From the NCBI GenBank assembly GCA_023409535.1, contig JAEYGZ010000013.1:124001-188000 (forward strand): a stretch of 64,000 nucleotides of DNA, read 5' to 3'. Under the pieces are notes generated by a model. It was not told the origin of the DNA. It saw only the letters and a program-made list of their open reading frames with translations, and searched no databases. This document shows, one piece after another, positions 1 through 8,287 of this stretch. This stretch comes from Bacillota bacterium. Its GTDB lineage: Bacteria; Bacillota; Clostridia; Lachnospirales; Lachnospiraceae. Every line of letters starts with the position of its first letter. The first letter of the stretch is position 1. The position numbers and the translations under genes were made by a program.

Positions 1-95
1 GACTGGGCAGCGGATATTACCGGATTGCGGTGAAGCGGCATTCGGAGAATGAGATGCTGATACGAGCAATTCAGGAGATTTATATAGGCAAATAG
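1..95 (+). CDS. cobD: Threonine-phosphate decarboxylase-like aminotransferase, C-terminal end (partial)
   Basis: Only the last 30 codons are present; the reading frame starts at base 3 and ends with TAG at 93-95. The tail reads GSGYYRIAVKRHSENEMLI, which resembles the C-terminal end of PLP-dependent L-threonine-O-3-phosphate decarboxylase (CobD), which makes aminopropanol phosphate for the cobalamin nucleotide loop. The cobalamin genes directly downstream fit this. A HisC-type aminotransferase has a similar tail, so the call rests partly on context. Confidence 0.55.
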   Translation, partial: LGSGYYRIAVKRHSENEMLIRAIQEIYIGK

Positions 96-173
96 CATGG
101 TTTTATAAGGTTTACCGGTGAAGTCCGGCAAAAGGTATGCGAGTCATTGGAAGAATAGGAAGGGGGATTATCC

Positions 174-806
174 ATGGAATTTGTACTTCCGGAGGAGATA
201 GAAAAGAGAAGCTTTGAGATCATATCGCAGGAGCTTGCAGACAGAAGCCTCCTGCTTAAGCCGGAGCAGGAGATGGTAATAAAGCGTGTGATCCATACCA
301 GTGCGGATTTTGAATATACAGATACCTTAACCTTTTCTGAAGGTGCAGTGGAGGTAGCAAAGCAGCTGGTCAAAGACGGTGCGGATATCGTAACCGATAC
401 CAATATGGCCCTGGCAGGAATTAATAAGAAGGTATTGGCACGGTACGGAGGCAGTGCTCATTGCTTTATGGCGGAACAGGAAGTCGCGGAACTGGCGAAG
501 CAGCGCCGGCTGACCAGAGCGGCAGTCAGTATGGAGATGGCTTCTCATATTGATAAGCCTGTGATATTTGCCATCGGAAATGCGCCCACTGCTTTGATCC
601 GGCTGTATGAAATGATAGAAAGCGGAAGCTTTCGTCCCGCATTCATCATCGGTGTACCGGTTGGCTTTGTTAACGTGGAGGCAGCTAAGGAACTAATCCT
701 AAGGACGGAGGTTCCCCATATCGTAAACCGGGGCAGAAAAGGCGGAAGCAATGTGGCGGCGGCAATTTGCAATGCCATTCTTTATGAACTCTGGAGGCAG
801 CCATGA
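174..806 (+). CDS. cbiC: Cobalt-precorrin-8 methylmutase CbiC
   Basis: The 210-residue protein has the usual length of CbiC/CobH, which moves the C11 methyl group to C12 to give cobyrinic acid in the corrin ring pathway. The catalytic-histidine segment is visible as VIHTSADFEY (His41), followed by the conserved TDTNMALAGI and GNAPTAL segments and the C-terminal GVPVGFVN segment. The ATG is preceded by a purine-rich AGGAAGGGGG. Its stop overlaps the start of cbiD by four bases, indicating translational coupling. Cytoplasmic. Confidence 0.95.
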   Translation: MEFVLPEEIEKRSFEIISQELADRSLLLKPEQEMVIKRVIHTSADFEYTDTLTFSEGAVEVAKQLVKDGADIVTDTNMALAGINKKVLARYGGSAHCFMAEQEVAELAKQRRLTRAAVSMEMASHIDKPVIFAIGNAPTALIRLYEMIESGSFRPAFIIGVPVGFVNVEAAKELILRTEVPHIVNRGRKGGSNVAAAICNAILYELWRQP

Positions 807-1987
807 GATATGGCTTTACAACCGGAAGCTGTGCGGCAGCTGCAGCAAAGGCAGCAGCCTATATGCTGCTAACCGGAAGAGAGAAAAGAACAATTACAAT
901 CGATACTCCCAAGGGGCTTCCCTTCAATGCGGTAATCGAGGAGATTACCAGGGAGGAAGCCCGGGTCCGCTGTGCGGTCAGGAAGGACGGAGGAGATGAC
1001 CCGGATGTTACCACCGGAGCGCTGATTTTTGCCGAGGTTTCCTATGCGGGAATTTTCACCGGAAAGCATCTATCCGGACAGCTTTCCTCTGCAGGTATTT
1101 CACCAGGCACTGGGGAAGCAAGTCCGCAGGGCTGCAGAATTCTCATTGACGGAGGCTGCGGAGTCGGGAGAGTGACCAAGCGGGGGTTGGATCAGCCGGT
1201 GGGTAATGCCGCCATTAATCATGTCCCCAGGGAAATGATTACCAGGGAAGTGGAGGAAATTTGTGCCCTGATGGATTACCAGGGAAAGCTTCGTGTGATA
1301 ATATCAGTTCCCGGCGGGGATGCCCTTGCGGAAAAAACATTTAACCCCAGGCTTGGAATTACCGGAGGGATATCCATACTGGGTACAACAGGAATTGTAG
1401 AGCCTATGAGCAGCAAGGCGCTTCTTGACACCATCCGGGTGGAACTGAATGTGAAAAGGGAAGAAGGAAGGAAAGCAGTTGCCGTGGCGCCGGGAAATTA
1501 CGGACAGGCTTTTATGAAGAATACCTATCAATATGATTTGGACAAAAGTGTCAAGTGCAGCAATTTTATCGGAGATACCATTGATATGGCGGCAGAGGCA
1601 GGCTTTGAGGATATGCTTTTGACCGGTCACATCGGAAAGCTGGTGAAGCTCTCCGGCGGAATGTTAAATACCCACTCGAAGGAAGGGGACTGCCGGATGG
1701 AGCTTATGGCAGCGGCAGGTATTCAGGCAGGGATACCGCTTGAGGCTGCAAGGGAAATTCTTGCCTGCGTCTCTACGGAGGAAGCGGCCGGGATATTGCG
1801 GGAATGCGGTAAGCTGACGGACACCCTGGGGCTTGTTATGGACAAAGCCTATTTCCATCTGAATAAACGCGCTGCCGGCAGACTTCATGTGGAGTGCATC
1901 ATGTACGCCAATGAATTGGGAGCGCTGGCGAAGAGCATCGGAGCGGAAAAGCTGTTACAGAAAATCAAGGAAGCGGAAATCGTGTGA
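803..1987 (+). CDS. cbiD: Cobalt-precorrin-5B C1-methyltransferase CbiD
   Basis: The 394-residue protein opens with RYGFTTGSCAAAAAKAA, the hallmark N-terminus of CbiD, the S-adenosylmethionine-dependent enzyme that methylates C1 of the ring in the anaerobic pathway. Other family segments are GGISILGTTGIVEPMS near residue 195 and GDTIDMAAEAGFEDMLLTGHIGKLVK near residue 255. CbiD belongs to the oxygen-independent route, so this operon makes cobalamin anaerobically. The gene overlaps cbiC by four bases and lies 38 bases before cbiF. Confidence 0.96.
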   Translation: MRYGFTTGSCAAAAAKAAAYMLLTGREKRTITIDTPKGLPFNAVIEEITREEARVRCAVRKDGGDDPDVTTGALIFAEVSYAGIFTGKHLSGQLSSAGISPGTGEASPQGCRILIDGGCGVGRVTKRGLDQPVGNAAINHVPREMITREVEEICALMDYQGKLRVIISVPGGDALAEKTFNPRLGITGGISILGTTGIVEPMSSKALLDTIRVELNVKREEGRKAVAVAPGNYGQAFMKNTYQYDLDKSVKCSNFIGDTIDMAAEAGFEDMLLTGHIGKLVKLSGGMLNTHSKEGDCRMELMAAAGIQAGIPLEAAREILACVSTEEAAGILRECGKLTDTLGLVMDKAYFHLNKRAAGRLHVECIMYANELGALAKSIGAEKLLQKIKEAEIV

Positions 1988-2025
1988 ATTAGTTCAAATA
2001 GCGTTGAGAAAGGAATGGTTACAGG

Positions 2026-2784
2026 ATGGTTTATTTTGTGGGAGCCGGAACCGGAGCGGCAGATTTGATTACAGTGCGGGGAAGGCATTTACTGGAGCAG
2101 GCAGATGTGGTTATTTATGCAGGCTCGCTGGTGAACCCGGAACTTTTAAACGATACAAAGAACACCTGCGATACCTATAACAGTGCCAAAATGACCCTGG
2201 AAGAAGTAATTGAGGTGATAAAGCTGGCAGAACAGGAAGGTAAGAATACAGTTCGTCTTCATACCGGCGATCCCAGCATCTACGGAGCGGTGAGAGAACA
2301 GATGGATCTTCTGGAGAAGCTTGGGATTACTTATGAGAGCTGTCCGGGAGTAAGCGCCTGCTTTGGAGCGGCGGCTTCCTTAAATCTGGAATATACCCTG
2401 CCTGGAATTTCCCAAAGCCTGATTATCACCAGAATGGAAGGCAGGACAACTGTTCCCGAGAAGGAGAAGATAGAGCTCCTTGCAGCACATGGAACCTCCA
2501 TGGCAGTCTACCTGAGTGCGGGAATGCTGGGAGAATTAAGTGAAAGATTGCTTCGGGGGGCTTACAGGTCCGATACTCCGGCGGCAATCGTCTATAAGGC
2601 TACCTGGCCCGAGGAAGAAACCTATCTGTGTACCATCGGCACGCTGGAGGAAACGGCGAAGGCCCATAATATCACGAAGACCGCAATCATCCTGGTGGGA
2701 GACGCCATAGCGCATCAGAGCTACAGCCGTTCCAGATTATATGCGCCGGATTTTGAAACGGAATTCAGAGGCAAACGGATATGA
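2026..2784 (+). CDS. cbiF: Cobalt-precorrin-4 C11-methyltransferase CbiF
   Basis: The 252-residue protein is a tetrapyrrole methylase: VYFVGAGTGAADLITVRG at the N-terminus, HTGDPSIYGA near residue 80 and a PGVSACFGAAA segment near residue 107. The combination AGSLVNPELL plus these motifs is typical of CbiF/CobM, which adds the C11 methyl group using S-adenosylmethionine. An AAAGGA stretch lies before the ATG. The stop overlaps the cbiG start by four bases. Confidence 0.94.
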   Translation: MVYFVGAGTGAADLITVRGRHLLEQADVVIYAGSLVNPELLNDTKNTCDTYNSAKMTLEEVIEVIKLAEQEGKNTVRLHTGDPSIYGAVREQMDLLEKLGITYESCPGVSACFGAAASLNLEYTLPGISQSLIITRMEGRTTVPEKEKIELLAAHGTSMAVYLSAGMLGELSERLLRGAYRSDTPAAIVYKATWPEEETYLCTIGTLEETAKAHNITKTAIILVGDAIAHQSYSRSRLYAPDFETEFRGKRI

Positions 2785-4007
2785 AGCTAAGTGTGATAAG
2801 CTTTACCGCAGGAGGAGCGGCACTTTCTGCGGCAGTGCGGGAAGCTCTGGAACAAGAGGCGGAGGTTACCGTATATACCAAACACAAGAGTTCAGAGTCA
2901 GGTGAGGATGATTTCAGAGAAACTGGCAGGTCCGAAAAAGCCGACAGTACCAGAGCGTCCGGCGGGATCGAAAAAGCTGACAGTACCAAAGAGTATGATA
3001 GGTTTGGAAAAGCCGACAGTACTAAAGGGCATGGTAAGCTCGGAAAAATCAGCAATATTACAGAGAACTGTAATCAATGGGCGGAGTATGTAAGAGATAC
3101 ACTTTCCGCCTGGACCGGAGCGCAGTTTCATTCACAGAATGCACTGCTGTTTATCGGAGCCAGCGGTATTGCCGTACGTGCCATCGCACCCTATGTGAAG
3201 GATAAGCTGGAGGACCCGGCGGTTCTGGTCATGGATGAGGCCGGCAGGTTTGTCATACCGCTATTATCCGGACATTATGGCGGCGCAAATGAGCTTGCGG
3301 AAAAACTCGCAGAAAGGCTTGGCGCAACCGCGGTGCTTACTACGGCGACGGATGTAAACGGGTTGTTTGCGGTGGATGTCTTCGCCAGAAAAAATAATCT
3401 TATTATCTGTAACCGGAACGGAATAAAGGCGGTATCCTCAGCGGTACTTGCCGGAGAAAGGGTAACCATGGCCATCGCAGGAGATCATCAGGAGAAGCTG
3501 CCGGTGGAGCTCACCCGGGTTCTTTACCCGCCGGCAGACAGGGTTTCGGTGGTTGTATCTCCTTATAGGAAGGATGCGGGCAGAGCAGAGTTGCAGCTTT
3601 GCCCAAGAGCCTATTATATCGGGATTGGCTGCAGACGAGGCAAATTACTGTCCGAGATTGAGGATGCCGTAGAAAAACAACTGCAAAAGGCCGGAATCCG
3701 GCGGGAAGCATTGGCAGCCCTTGCATCTATTGACTTAAAGATGAGAGAACCGGGACTTCTCCAGCTTGCAGAGAAGTATCATCTGCCCTTTCAGACCTAT
3801 TCCCAGGAGGAATTAAAGCGTATTCCGGGGGAATTTACCGCCTCCTCCTTCGTACAGGAACAGGTGGGAGTTGATAATGTCTGTGAGCGTGCCGCTCTGG
3901 CAGCCAGCGGGGAGGGCGGAAGGCTGTTGATCAGAAAATATGCGGAAAACGGGATTACGGTAGCAATGGCAGTACGAAAATGGAGTGTGACATTTGATGA
4001 AGCATAA
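2781..4007 (+). CDS. cbiG: Cobalt-precorrin-5A hydrolase CbiG with a repeat insertion
   Basis: CbiG opens the delta-lactone ring of cobalt-precorrin-5A and releases acetaldehyde, a step found only in the anaerobic pathway. The central part carries the family segment LLFIGASGIAVRAIAPYVKDK and the SGHYGGANELA segment; the C-terminal domain begins near residue 276 with YYIGIGCRRGK and contains the ASIDLKMREPGLLQLA segment. At 408 residues it is longer than the usual 330-370. The excess lies between about residues 45 and 95, where a 12-residue unit (EKADST plus six variable residues) is repeated about three times. The insert is hydrophilic and precedes the conserved domains, so the enzyme is probably still active. 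Confidence 0.93.
   Translation: MKLSVISFTAGGAALSAAVREALEQEAEVTVYTKHKSSESGEDDFRETGRSEKADSTRASGGIEKADSTKEYDRFGKADSTKGHGKLGKISNITENCNQWAEYVRDTLSAWTGAQFHSQNALLFIGASGIAVRAIAPYVKDKLEDPAVLVMDEAGRFVIPLLSGHYGGANELAEKLAERLGATAVLTTATDVNGLFAVDVFARKNNLIICNRNGIKAVSSAVLAGERVTMAIAGDHQEKLPVELTRVLYPPADRVSVVVSPYRKDAGRAELQLCPRAYYIGIGCRRGKLLSEIEDAVEKQLQKAGIRREALAALASIDLKMREPGLLQLAEKYHLPFQTYSQEELKRIPGEFTASSFVQEQVGVDNVCERAALAASGEGGRLLIRKYAENGITVAMAVRKWSVTFDEA
2934..3059 (+). repeat. 36-bp imperfect tandem repeat inside cbiG
   Basis: Three 36-bp units start at 2934, 2970 and 3006, each beginning with a GAAAAAGCCGACAGTACC-like sequence, and a half unit follows at 3042. The period is a multiple of three, so unit gain or loss keeps the cbiG frame. 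The encoded unit is EKADST followed by a variable hexapeptide. Confidence 0.85.
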
Positions 4008-4728
4008 GATCAATATTGTTGGAATAGGCCCGGGAGCGGAAGAGATGATGACCTTTCAGGCGGTAAGAGCTTTGGAGGAGAGCGAGGTTATTATAGGCTA
4101 TCCGGTGTACCTGGACCTGCTGGGAGAACGCTTTGCCGGAAAGGAATTCTTATCCACACCCATGAGGAAGGAAATTGAGCGCTGCAGGATGTGCTTTGAG
4201 GAGGCTGCCAAAGGCAGAAAGGTAGCGATGGTCTGCAGCGGAGATGCGGGGGTATATGGAATGGCATCCCTGATGTATGAGATGAGTAAGGAGTATCCGG
4301 ACTGTGAGCTTATCGTTGTTCCGGGAATAACCGCTGCCAACAGCGGCGCGGCCGGCCTCGGAGCACCGCTTAATCATGATTATTGCGTCATCAGCTTAAG
4401 CGATCTCTTAACTCCCTGGGAAGTGATTGAAGCAAGACTGAGAGCCGCTGCTGCGGCCGATTTTTGTATCGCGCTTTATAATCCCTCCAGCCATAAGAGG
4501 GCGGATTATCTGAAGAGAGCCTGTGACATTTTACTGGAACAGCTTGAGGAAAGCAGAGTCTGCGGTTATGTGGAGAACATCGGAAGGGAAGGAATGAGAA
4601 CCGTTACCTGCACGCTGAGGGAGTTAAGAGAGGCACAGGTCAACATGTTCACCACCGTATATATCGGCAATTCCCAGACAGAGCTTATGGATGGGAAACT
4701 GGTTGCAAAAAGGGGATATCAGCTATGA
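3997..4728 (+). CDS. cbiH: Cobalt-precorrin-3B C17-methyltransferase CbiH
   Basis: A tetrapyrrole methylase of the CbiH/CobJ family, which contracts the ring and methylates C17 using S-adenosylmethionine. Visible motifs are INIVGIGPGAEEMM at the N-terminus, VCSGDAGVYGMA near residue 79, VVPGITAANSGAAGLGAPL near residue 108 and IALYNPSSHKR near residue 157. ATG 3997 is chosen as start; a TTG one codon upstream (3994) is possible. A GGAG lies at 3982-3985. The start lies inside the cbiG 3' end (11-base overlap), and the stop overlaps the next gene by four bases. Confidence 0.94.
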   Translation: MKHKINIVGIGPGAEEMMTFQAVRALEESEVIIGYPVYLDLLGERFAGKEFLSTPMRKEIERCRMCFEEAAKGRKVAMVCSGDAGVYGMASLMYEMSKEYPDCELIVVPGITAANSGAAGLGAPLNHDYCVISLSDLLTPWEVIEARLRAAAAADFCIALYNPSSHKRADYLKRACDILLEQLEESRVCGYVENIGREGMRTVTCTLRELREAQVNMFTTVYIGNSQTELMDGKLVAKRGYQL

Positions 4729-6776
4729 AACAGATCTTGATTTTTTCAGGAACCACAGAAGGACGGAACCTGGCGGAATGCCTATGCCGCAGCGGCATTC
4801 CCTGTACTGTCTGCGTAGCGACAGAATACGGAGAGCAGGTTATGGATAAGCTTGAGGGGCTTACGGTGCATCAGGGACGGATGACTGCAGAAGAGATGAG
4901 GAATTTCATAGCAGCGGAAGAATTCCTTGCGGTAGTGGATGCTACCCATCCCTTTGCCACTGTGGTTTCTGAGAATATCAAAGAAAGCATGACGAATAGT
5001 AAGCTTCCCTATCTCAGATTAAAACGCAATATCAGGAACAGGCCGGAGCAGGAGGGAGGCATTCTCTTCTTTGACAGCAACGAAGCCTGCGCCGAAGCTC
5101 TGGAGGATACGAAGGGGAATATCCTTCTGACCACAGGAAGCAAGGAACTGGCGGTATACAGCAGGTCGGAGAGGCTTCGGTCACGGTTGTATGTAAGAGT
5201 ATTGCCAGGGCTGGAAAGTATTACCTTGTGCCAGGAGAACAAGATTACGGGAAAGCAGATTCTTGCCCTGCAGGGGCCTTTCTCCGTGGAATTAAATGAA
5301 GCGATGATCCGGCAATTTGATATCCGCTGTATGGTTACCAAGGAAAGCGGAGCAAACGGAGGCTTTCTTGAAAAGATACAAGCGGCACAAAATACCGGAA
5401 TTAAGGCAATGGTAATCGGAAATCCGGAGAAAACCAAAGGCCGTACCTTTCAGGAAGTCTGCCTGGAGCTGGAGAAGCTGACAGGAATACGGCTGAAACA
5501 GGATTCTAAAATAAATATTTCGCTGGTAGGTATGGGAATGGGAAACCATGCACTGCTGACCATGGAGGCCAGGGAGCAGATCAGGAAGGCTGATCTGATT
5601 TTTGGAGCAGAGCGGCTTCTGGGGGATCTTCCATCTACCGCAGAGAAGCTGCCTTATTACACTGCCGCGGATATTCTGCCCCGCCTGCCGGCAAAGAGGG
5701 AAGCGCAGGATGGATATCGGGAAGGGCGCAGCGTGGCTGTTCTATTCTCCGGGGATACCGGGTTTTACAGCGGAGCAGGGAGGCTGTATGAGGAGCTGAG
5801 GAAGGAGATAGCTGCGGAAAGACTGGAAGCGGAGGTACAAATCTATCCGGGAATTTCATCCGTTTCCTACCTGTCGGCAAGACTGGGAGGCAGCTGGCAG
5901 GAAGCGCGGATACTGAGTATCCACGGCAGAGCAGCCAATATACTCGAAGCGGTCAGAACCAACCGGAAGACGTATCTTCTGGTGTCCGACCTAGAGGATA
6001 TGAAAGGGCTTGGCTCCATGCTGGTGAGGGCCGGTATGGAGGCGGTAAAAATATCGGTCGGCTATCAGCTTTCCTATCCGGAGGAACAGATTCTGGTATT
6101 GTCCCCGGAAGAATGCCTGACCCTTGAGAAAGATGGACTTTATGTTTGCCTGATCGAGAATGAGAATGCCGGAAACAAGCTCCTGACCCATGGGTTGCCG
6201 GATGAGGTCTTTTTCAGAGGAAAGGTCCCGATGACCAAGGAAGAGGTCAGGGAGGTATCCATATGCAAGCTCCGGCTGCATCAGAATGCGGTGCTATATG
6301 ATATCGGAAGCGGTACGGGCTCGATTGCCGTGGAGTGCGCCAGACTTTCCGACCGCCTTCAGGTATATGCCATTGACAGGAAGAAGGAGGCTGTCCGGCT
6401 CACCGGGGATAACCGTGCACAGTTTGACCTGGCCAATATCACGGTGATCGAAGGAGAAGCACCGGAGGCACTTAACGGTCTGCCTGTGCCGACTCATGTA
6501 TTCCTTGGGGGAAGCAGCGGAGCAATGAAGGATATTCTGAAGAAGCTTTATCAAATGAATCCGCGGCTGCGTGTGGTGATTAATGCCATAACCCTGGAAA
6601 CAGTAAGTGAGATTACAGGCTTGCTGAGAGAGTTTCCGGCAGAACAGGAAGAGATCATTCAGCTTCAGGTAAGCAGAGCCAATGTGGTGGGGAGATATCA
6701 TCTGATGCAGGGGGAGAATCCTGTCTATGTAATTTCCTTTTATTTTAAGGCGGATGGAGAAGGTGGGGAAGCATGA
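4725..6776 (+). CDS. cbiJET: Triple fusion CbiJ-CbiE-CbiT (precorrin-6A reductase plus C5/C15 methyltransferase-decarboxylase)
   Basis: This 683-residue protein joins three consecutive-step cobalamin enzymes. Residues 1-250 are precorrin-6A reductase (CbiJ/CobK): ILIFSGTTEGRNLAECL and the VVDATHPFA segment. Residues about 262-470 are the C5-methyltransferase CbiE: ISLVGMGMGNHALLTMEA and FSGDTGFYSGAGRLYEEL. Residues about 490-683 are CbiT, the C15-methyltransferase and decarboxylase: the SAM-binding VLYDIGSGTGSIAVECA and the VFLGGSSGAMKDIL segment. CbiE-CbiT fusions (CobL-like) are well known; attachment of CbiJ at the front is less common and suggests channelling of precorrin-6 intermediates. 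The reading frame is open throughout with no internal stop. It overlaps its neighbours by four bases on each side. Confidence 0.94.
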   Translation: MKQILIFSGTTEGRNLAECLCRSGIPCTVCVATEYGEQVMDKLEGLTVHQGRMTAEEMRNFIAAEEFLAVVDATHPFATVVSENIKESMTNSKLPYLRLKRNIRNRPEQEGGILFFDSNEACAEALEDTKGNILLTTGSKELAVYSRSERLRSRLYVRVLPGLESITLCQENKITGKQILALQGPFSVELNEAMIRQFDIRCMVTKESGANGGFLEKIQAAQNTGIKAMVIGNPEKTKGRTFQEVCLELEKLTGIRLKQDSKINISLVGMGMGNHALLTMEAREQIRKADLIFGAERLLGDLPSTAEKLPYYTAADILPRLPAKREAQDGYREGRSVAVLFSGDTGFYSGAGRLYEELRKEIAAERLEAEVQIYPGISSVSYLSARLGGSWQEARILSIHGRAANILEAVRTNRKTYLLVSDLEDMKGLGSMLVRAGMEAVKISVGYQLSYPEEQILVLSPEECLTLEKDGLYVCLIENENAGNKLLTHGLPDEVFFRGKVPMTKEEVREVSICKLRLHQNAVLYDIGSGTGSIAVECARLSDRLQVYAIDRKKEAVRLTGDNRAQFDLANITVIEGEAPEALNGLPVPTHVFLGGSSGAMKDILKKLYQMNPRLRVVINAITLETVSEITGLLREFPAEQEEIIQLQVSRANVVGRYHLMQGENPVYVISFYFKADGEGGEA

Positions 6777-8287
6777 AGACACCGAGGGTTATGATAGCAG
6801 CGGTGAGCAGCGGAAGCGGCAAGACACTCCTTACCTGTGCTTTACTGCAGGCGTTGGTGGATTACGGAAAGAAGACGGCGGCGTTCAAATGCGGACCGGA
6901 TTATATCGACCCCATGTTTCATCAGAAGGTGATGGGGGTACCCTCCAAGAATCTGGATACTTATTTTATGGAGGAAGCTATGACAAGGAAGCTGTTACTG
7001 GAGGGGGCAAAAGGAAAGGATATCTCGATTATTGAAGGTGTAATGGGGCTGTATGATGGGCTGGGCGGAATTAAAGAAGAGGCGTCGTCCTATCATCTGG
7101 CGAAGGTTACAAAAACACCGATTATTTTGGTGGTCAATGCCCATGGGATGGGAAGATCGGTTATTCCGCTGATCAGCGGCTTTCTGCAATACGACAGGGC
7201 ACAGCTGGTCCATGGGGTGATTTTAAATAACATAACCAAAATGTTCTATGAGACCTTAAGGCCGGAGCTGGAAGCGCAGTTGCCTGTTTCGGTTCTTGGA
7301 TATTTTCCGAAGCAGGAGGATATCCGGCTGGAGAGCCGGCATCTGGGACTTCGGATGCCCGACGAGGTAGAAGGACTGAAGGAGCAGGTAAAGAAAGCAG
7401 CGGACAGGTTAAAAGCCACAGTCAGCCTTGATGCAGTCATAACATTGGCTTCCTTGGCGGCTGATTTGAGGGCAGAGACAGATATAGAGATAGGAATAAA
7501 AACAGAGACAGGAACAGAGACAGGAACAGAGACAGGAACAGAAACAGGAACAAAAACAGGAACAAAAACAGGAACAGGAATTAAAACAGGAGCAGACATA
7601 GAAGAGAAAACGGAAATAATTGGCGGAGTTGAGCTTGATCCAAAGGGAAGGAACCTGCGAATCGGTGTTGCCAGGGATGAAGCCTTTTGTTTTTATTATG
7701 AGGATAATTTAGAGCTGTTACAAAGACTTGGTGCCGAACTGGTTTTCTTCTCACCGCTGCGGGACAGCAAGCTTCCCGAACGGCTTCAGGGCATTCTTCT
7801 GGGCGGCGGATATCCGGAGCTCTATGCGCGGGAGCTGTCAGAGAATAGCGGCATGAAGGCAGACATCAAAGCAGCCATTGATCATGGCATGCCCTCCCTG
7901 GCAGAGTGCGGCGGATTTATGTATCTCCATGAAACCCTGAAGGATATGGGGGGAAGAGCATTTCCCATGGTTGGTGTTATTACAGGAAGCTGTTATTATA
8001 CAGGGAAGCTGGTACGGTTCGGATATGTCAATATTACGGAGGAAGCGGAAGCATTTTTAAGGAATGGCACAGGCATCCGGGGGCATGAATTTCATTATTA
8101 TGACAGTACGGATAACGGTGTTTCCTGTACAGCGCAAAAGCCGGTATCGGGAAAGGAATGGAGGTGTATTCATGCGGCAGAAAACCACTGGTGGGGCTTT
8201 CCGCATCTATACTACTATTCCAATCCGGATTATGTCAGTCATTTTTTAGAGAGGGCGCAGGAATATGCACAAAGAACACGAACATAA
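6773..8287 (+). CDS. cbiA: Cobyrinate a,c-diamide synthase CbiA with a Thr-Gly repeat linker
   Basis: CbiA amidates the a and c side chains of cobyrinate using ATP and glutamine. The N-terminal ATPase domain (about 1-225) has MIAAVSSGSGKTLLTCALL (P-loop) and FKCGPDYIDPMFH. The C-terminal glutaminase-like domain (about 290-504) has ILLGGGYPELYA and the nucleophile segment SLAECGGFMYL, then GHEFHYY. At 504 residues it exceeds the usual ~450 because residues about 235-280, at the interdomain junction, are a low-complexity TETG/TKTG repeat. Both catalytic halves look intact. The start overlaps the upstream fusion gene by four bases and the end overlaps cbiQ by 23. Confidence 0.94.
   Translation: MKTPRVMIAAVSSGSGKTLLTCALLQALVDYGKKTAAFKCGPDYIDPMFHQKVMGVPSKNLDTYFMEEAMTRKLLLEGAKGKDISIIEGVMGLYDGLGGIKEEASSYHLAKVTKTPIILVVNAHGMGRSVIPLISGFLQYDRAQLVHGVILNNITKMFYETLRPELEAQLPVSVLGYFPKQEDIRLESRHLGLRMPDEVEGLKEQVKKAADRLKATVSLDAVITLASLAADLRAETDIEIGIKTETGTETGTETGTETGTKTGTKTGTGIKTGADIEEKTEIIGGVELDPKGRNLRIGVARDEAFCFYYEDNLELLQRLGAELVFFSPLRDSKLPERLQGILLGGGYPELYARELSENSGMKADIKAAIDHGMPSLAECGGFMYLHETLKDMGGRAFPMVGVITGSCYYTGKLVRFGYVNITEEAEAFLRNGTGIRGHEFHYYDSTDNGVSCTAQKPVSGKEWRCIHAAENHWWGFPHLYYYSNPDYVSHFLERAQEYAQRTRT
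7502..7591 (+). repeat. 12-bp tandem repeat (minisatellite) inside cbiA
   Basis: Six head-to-tail copies of a 12-bp unit, ACAGAGACAGGA or a one- or two-base variant, run from 7502 to 7573, followed by a half unit and a degenerate copy to 7591. Each unit is exactly four codons (Thr-Glu/Lys-Thr-Gly) in the cbiA frame. The first three copies are identical, which points to recent slippage or unequal exchange. Confidence 0.93.

Noticed and set aside
2902..3093. Second open frame across the cbiG repeat
   Set aside because: The 36-bp period keeps all frames open across the repeat; there is no independent start signal.
7502..7591. Short repeats considered as a CRISPR array
   Set aside because: Units are contiguous with no spacers and lie in frame within cbiA.
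7246..7599. Minus-strand frame with Val-Pro repeats across the cbiA minisatellite
   Set aside because: It is the antisense reading of the 12-bp repeat, without a ribosome binding site or family match.
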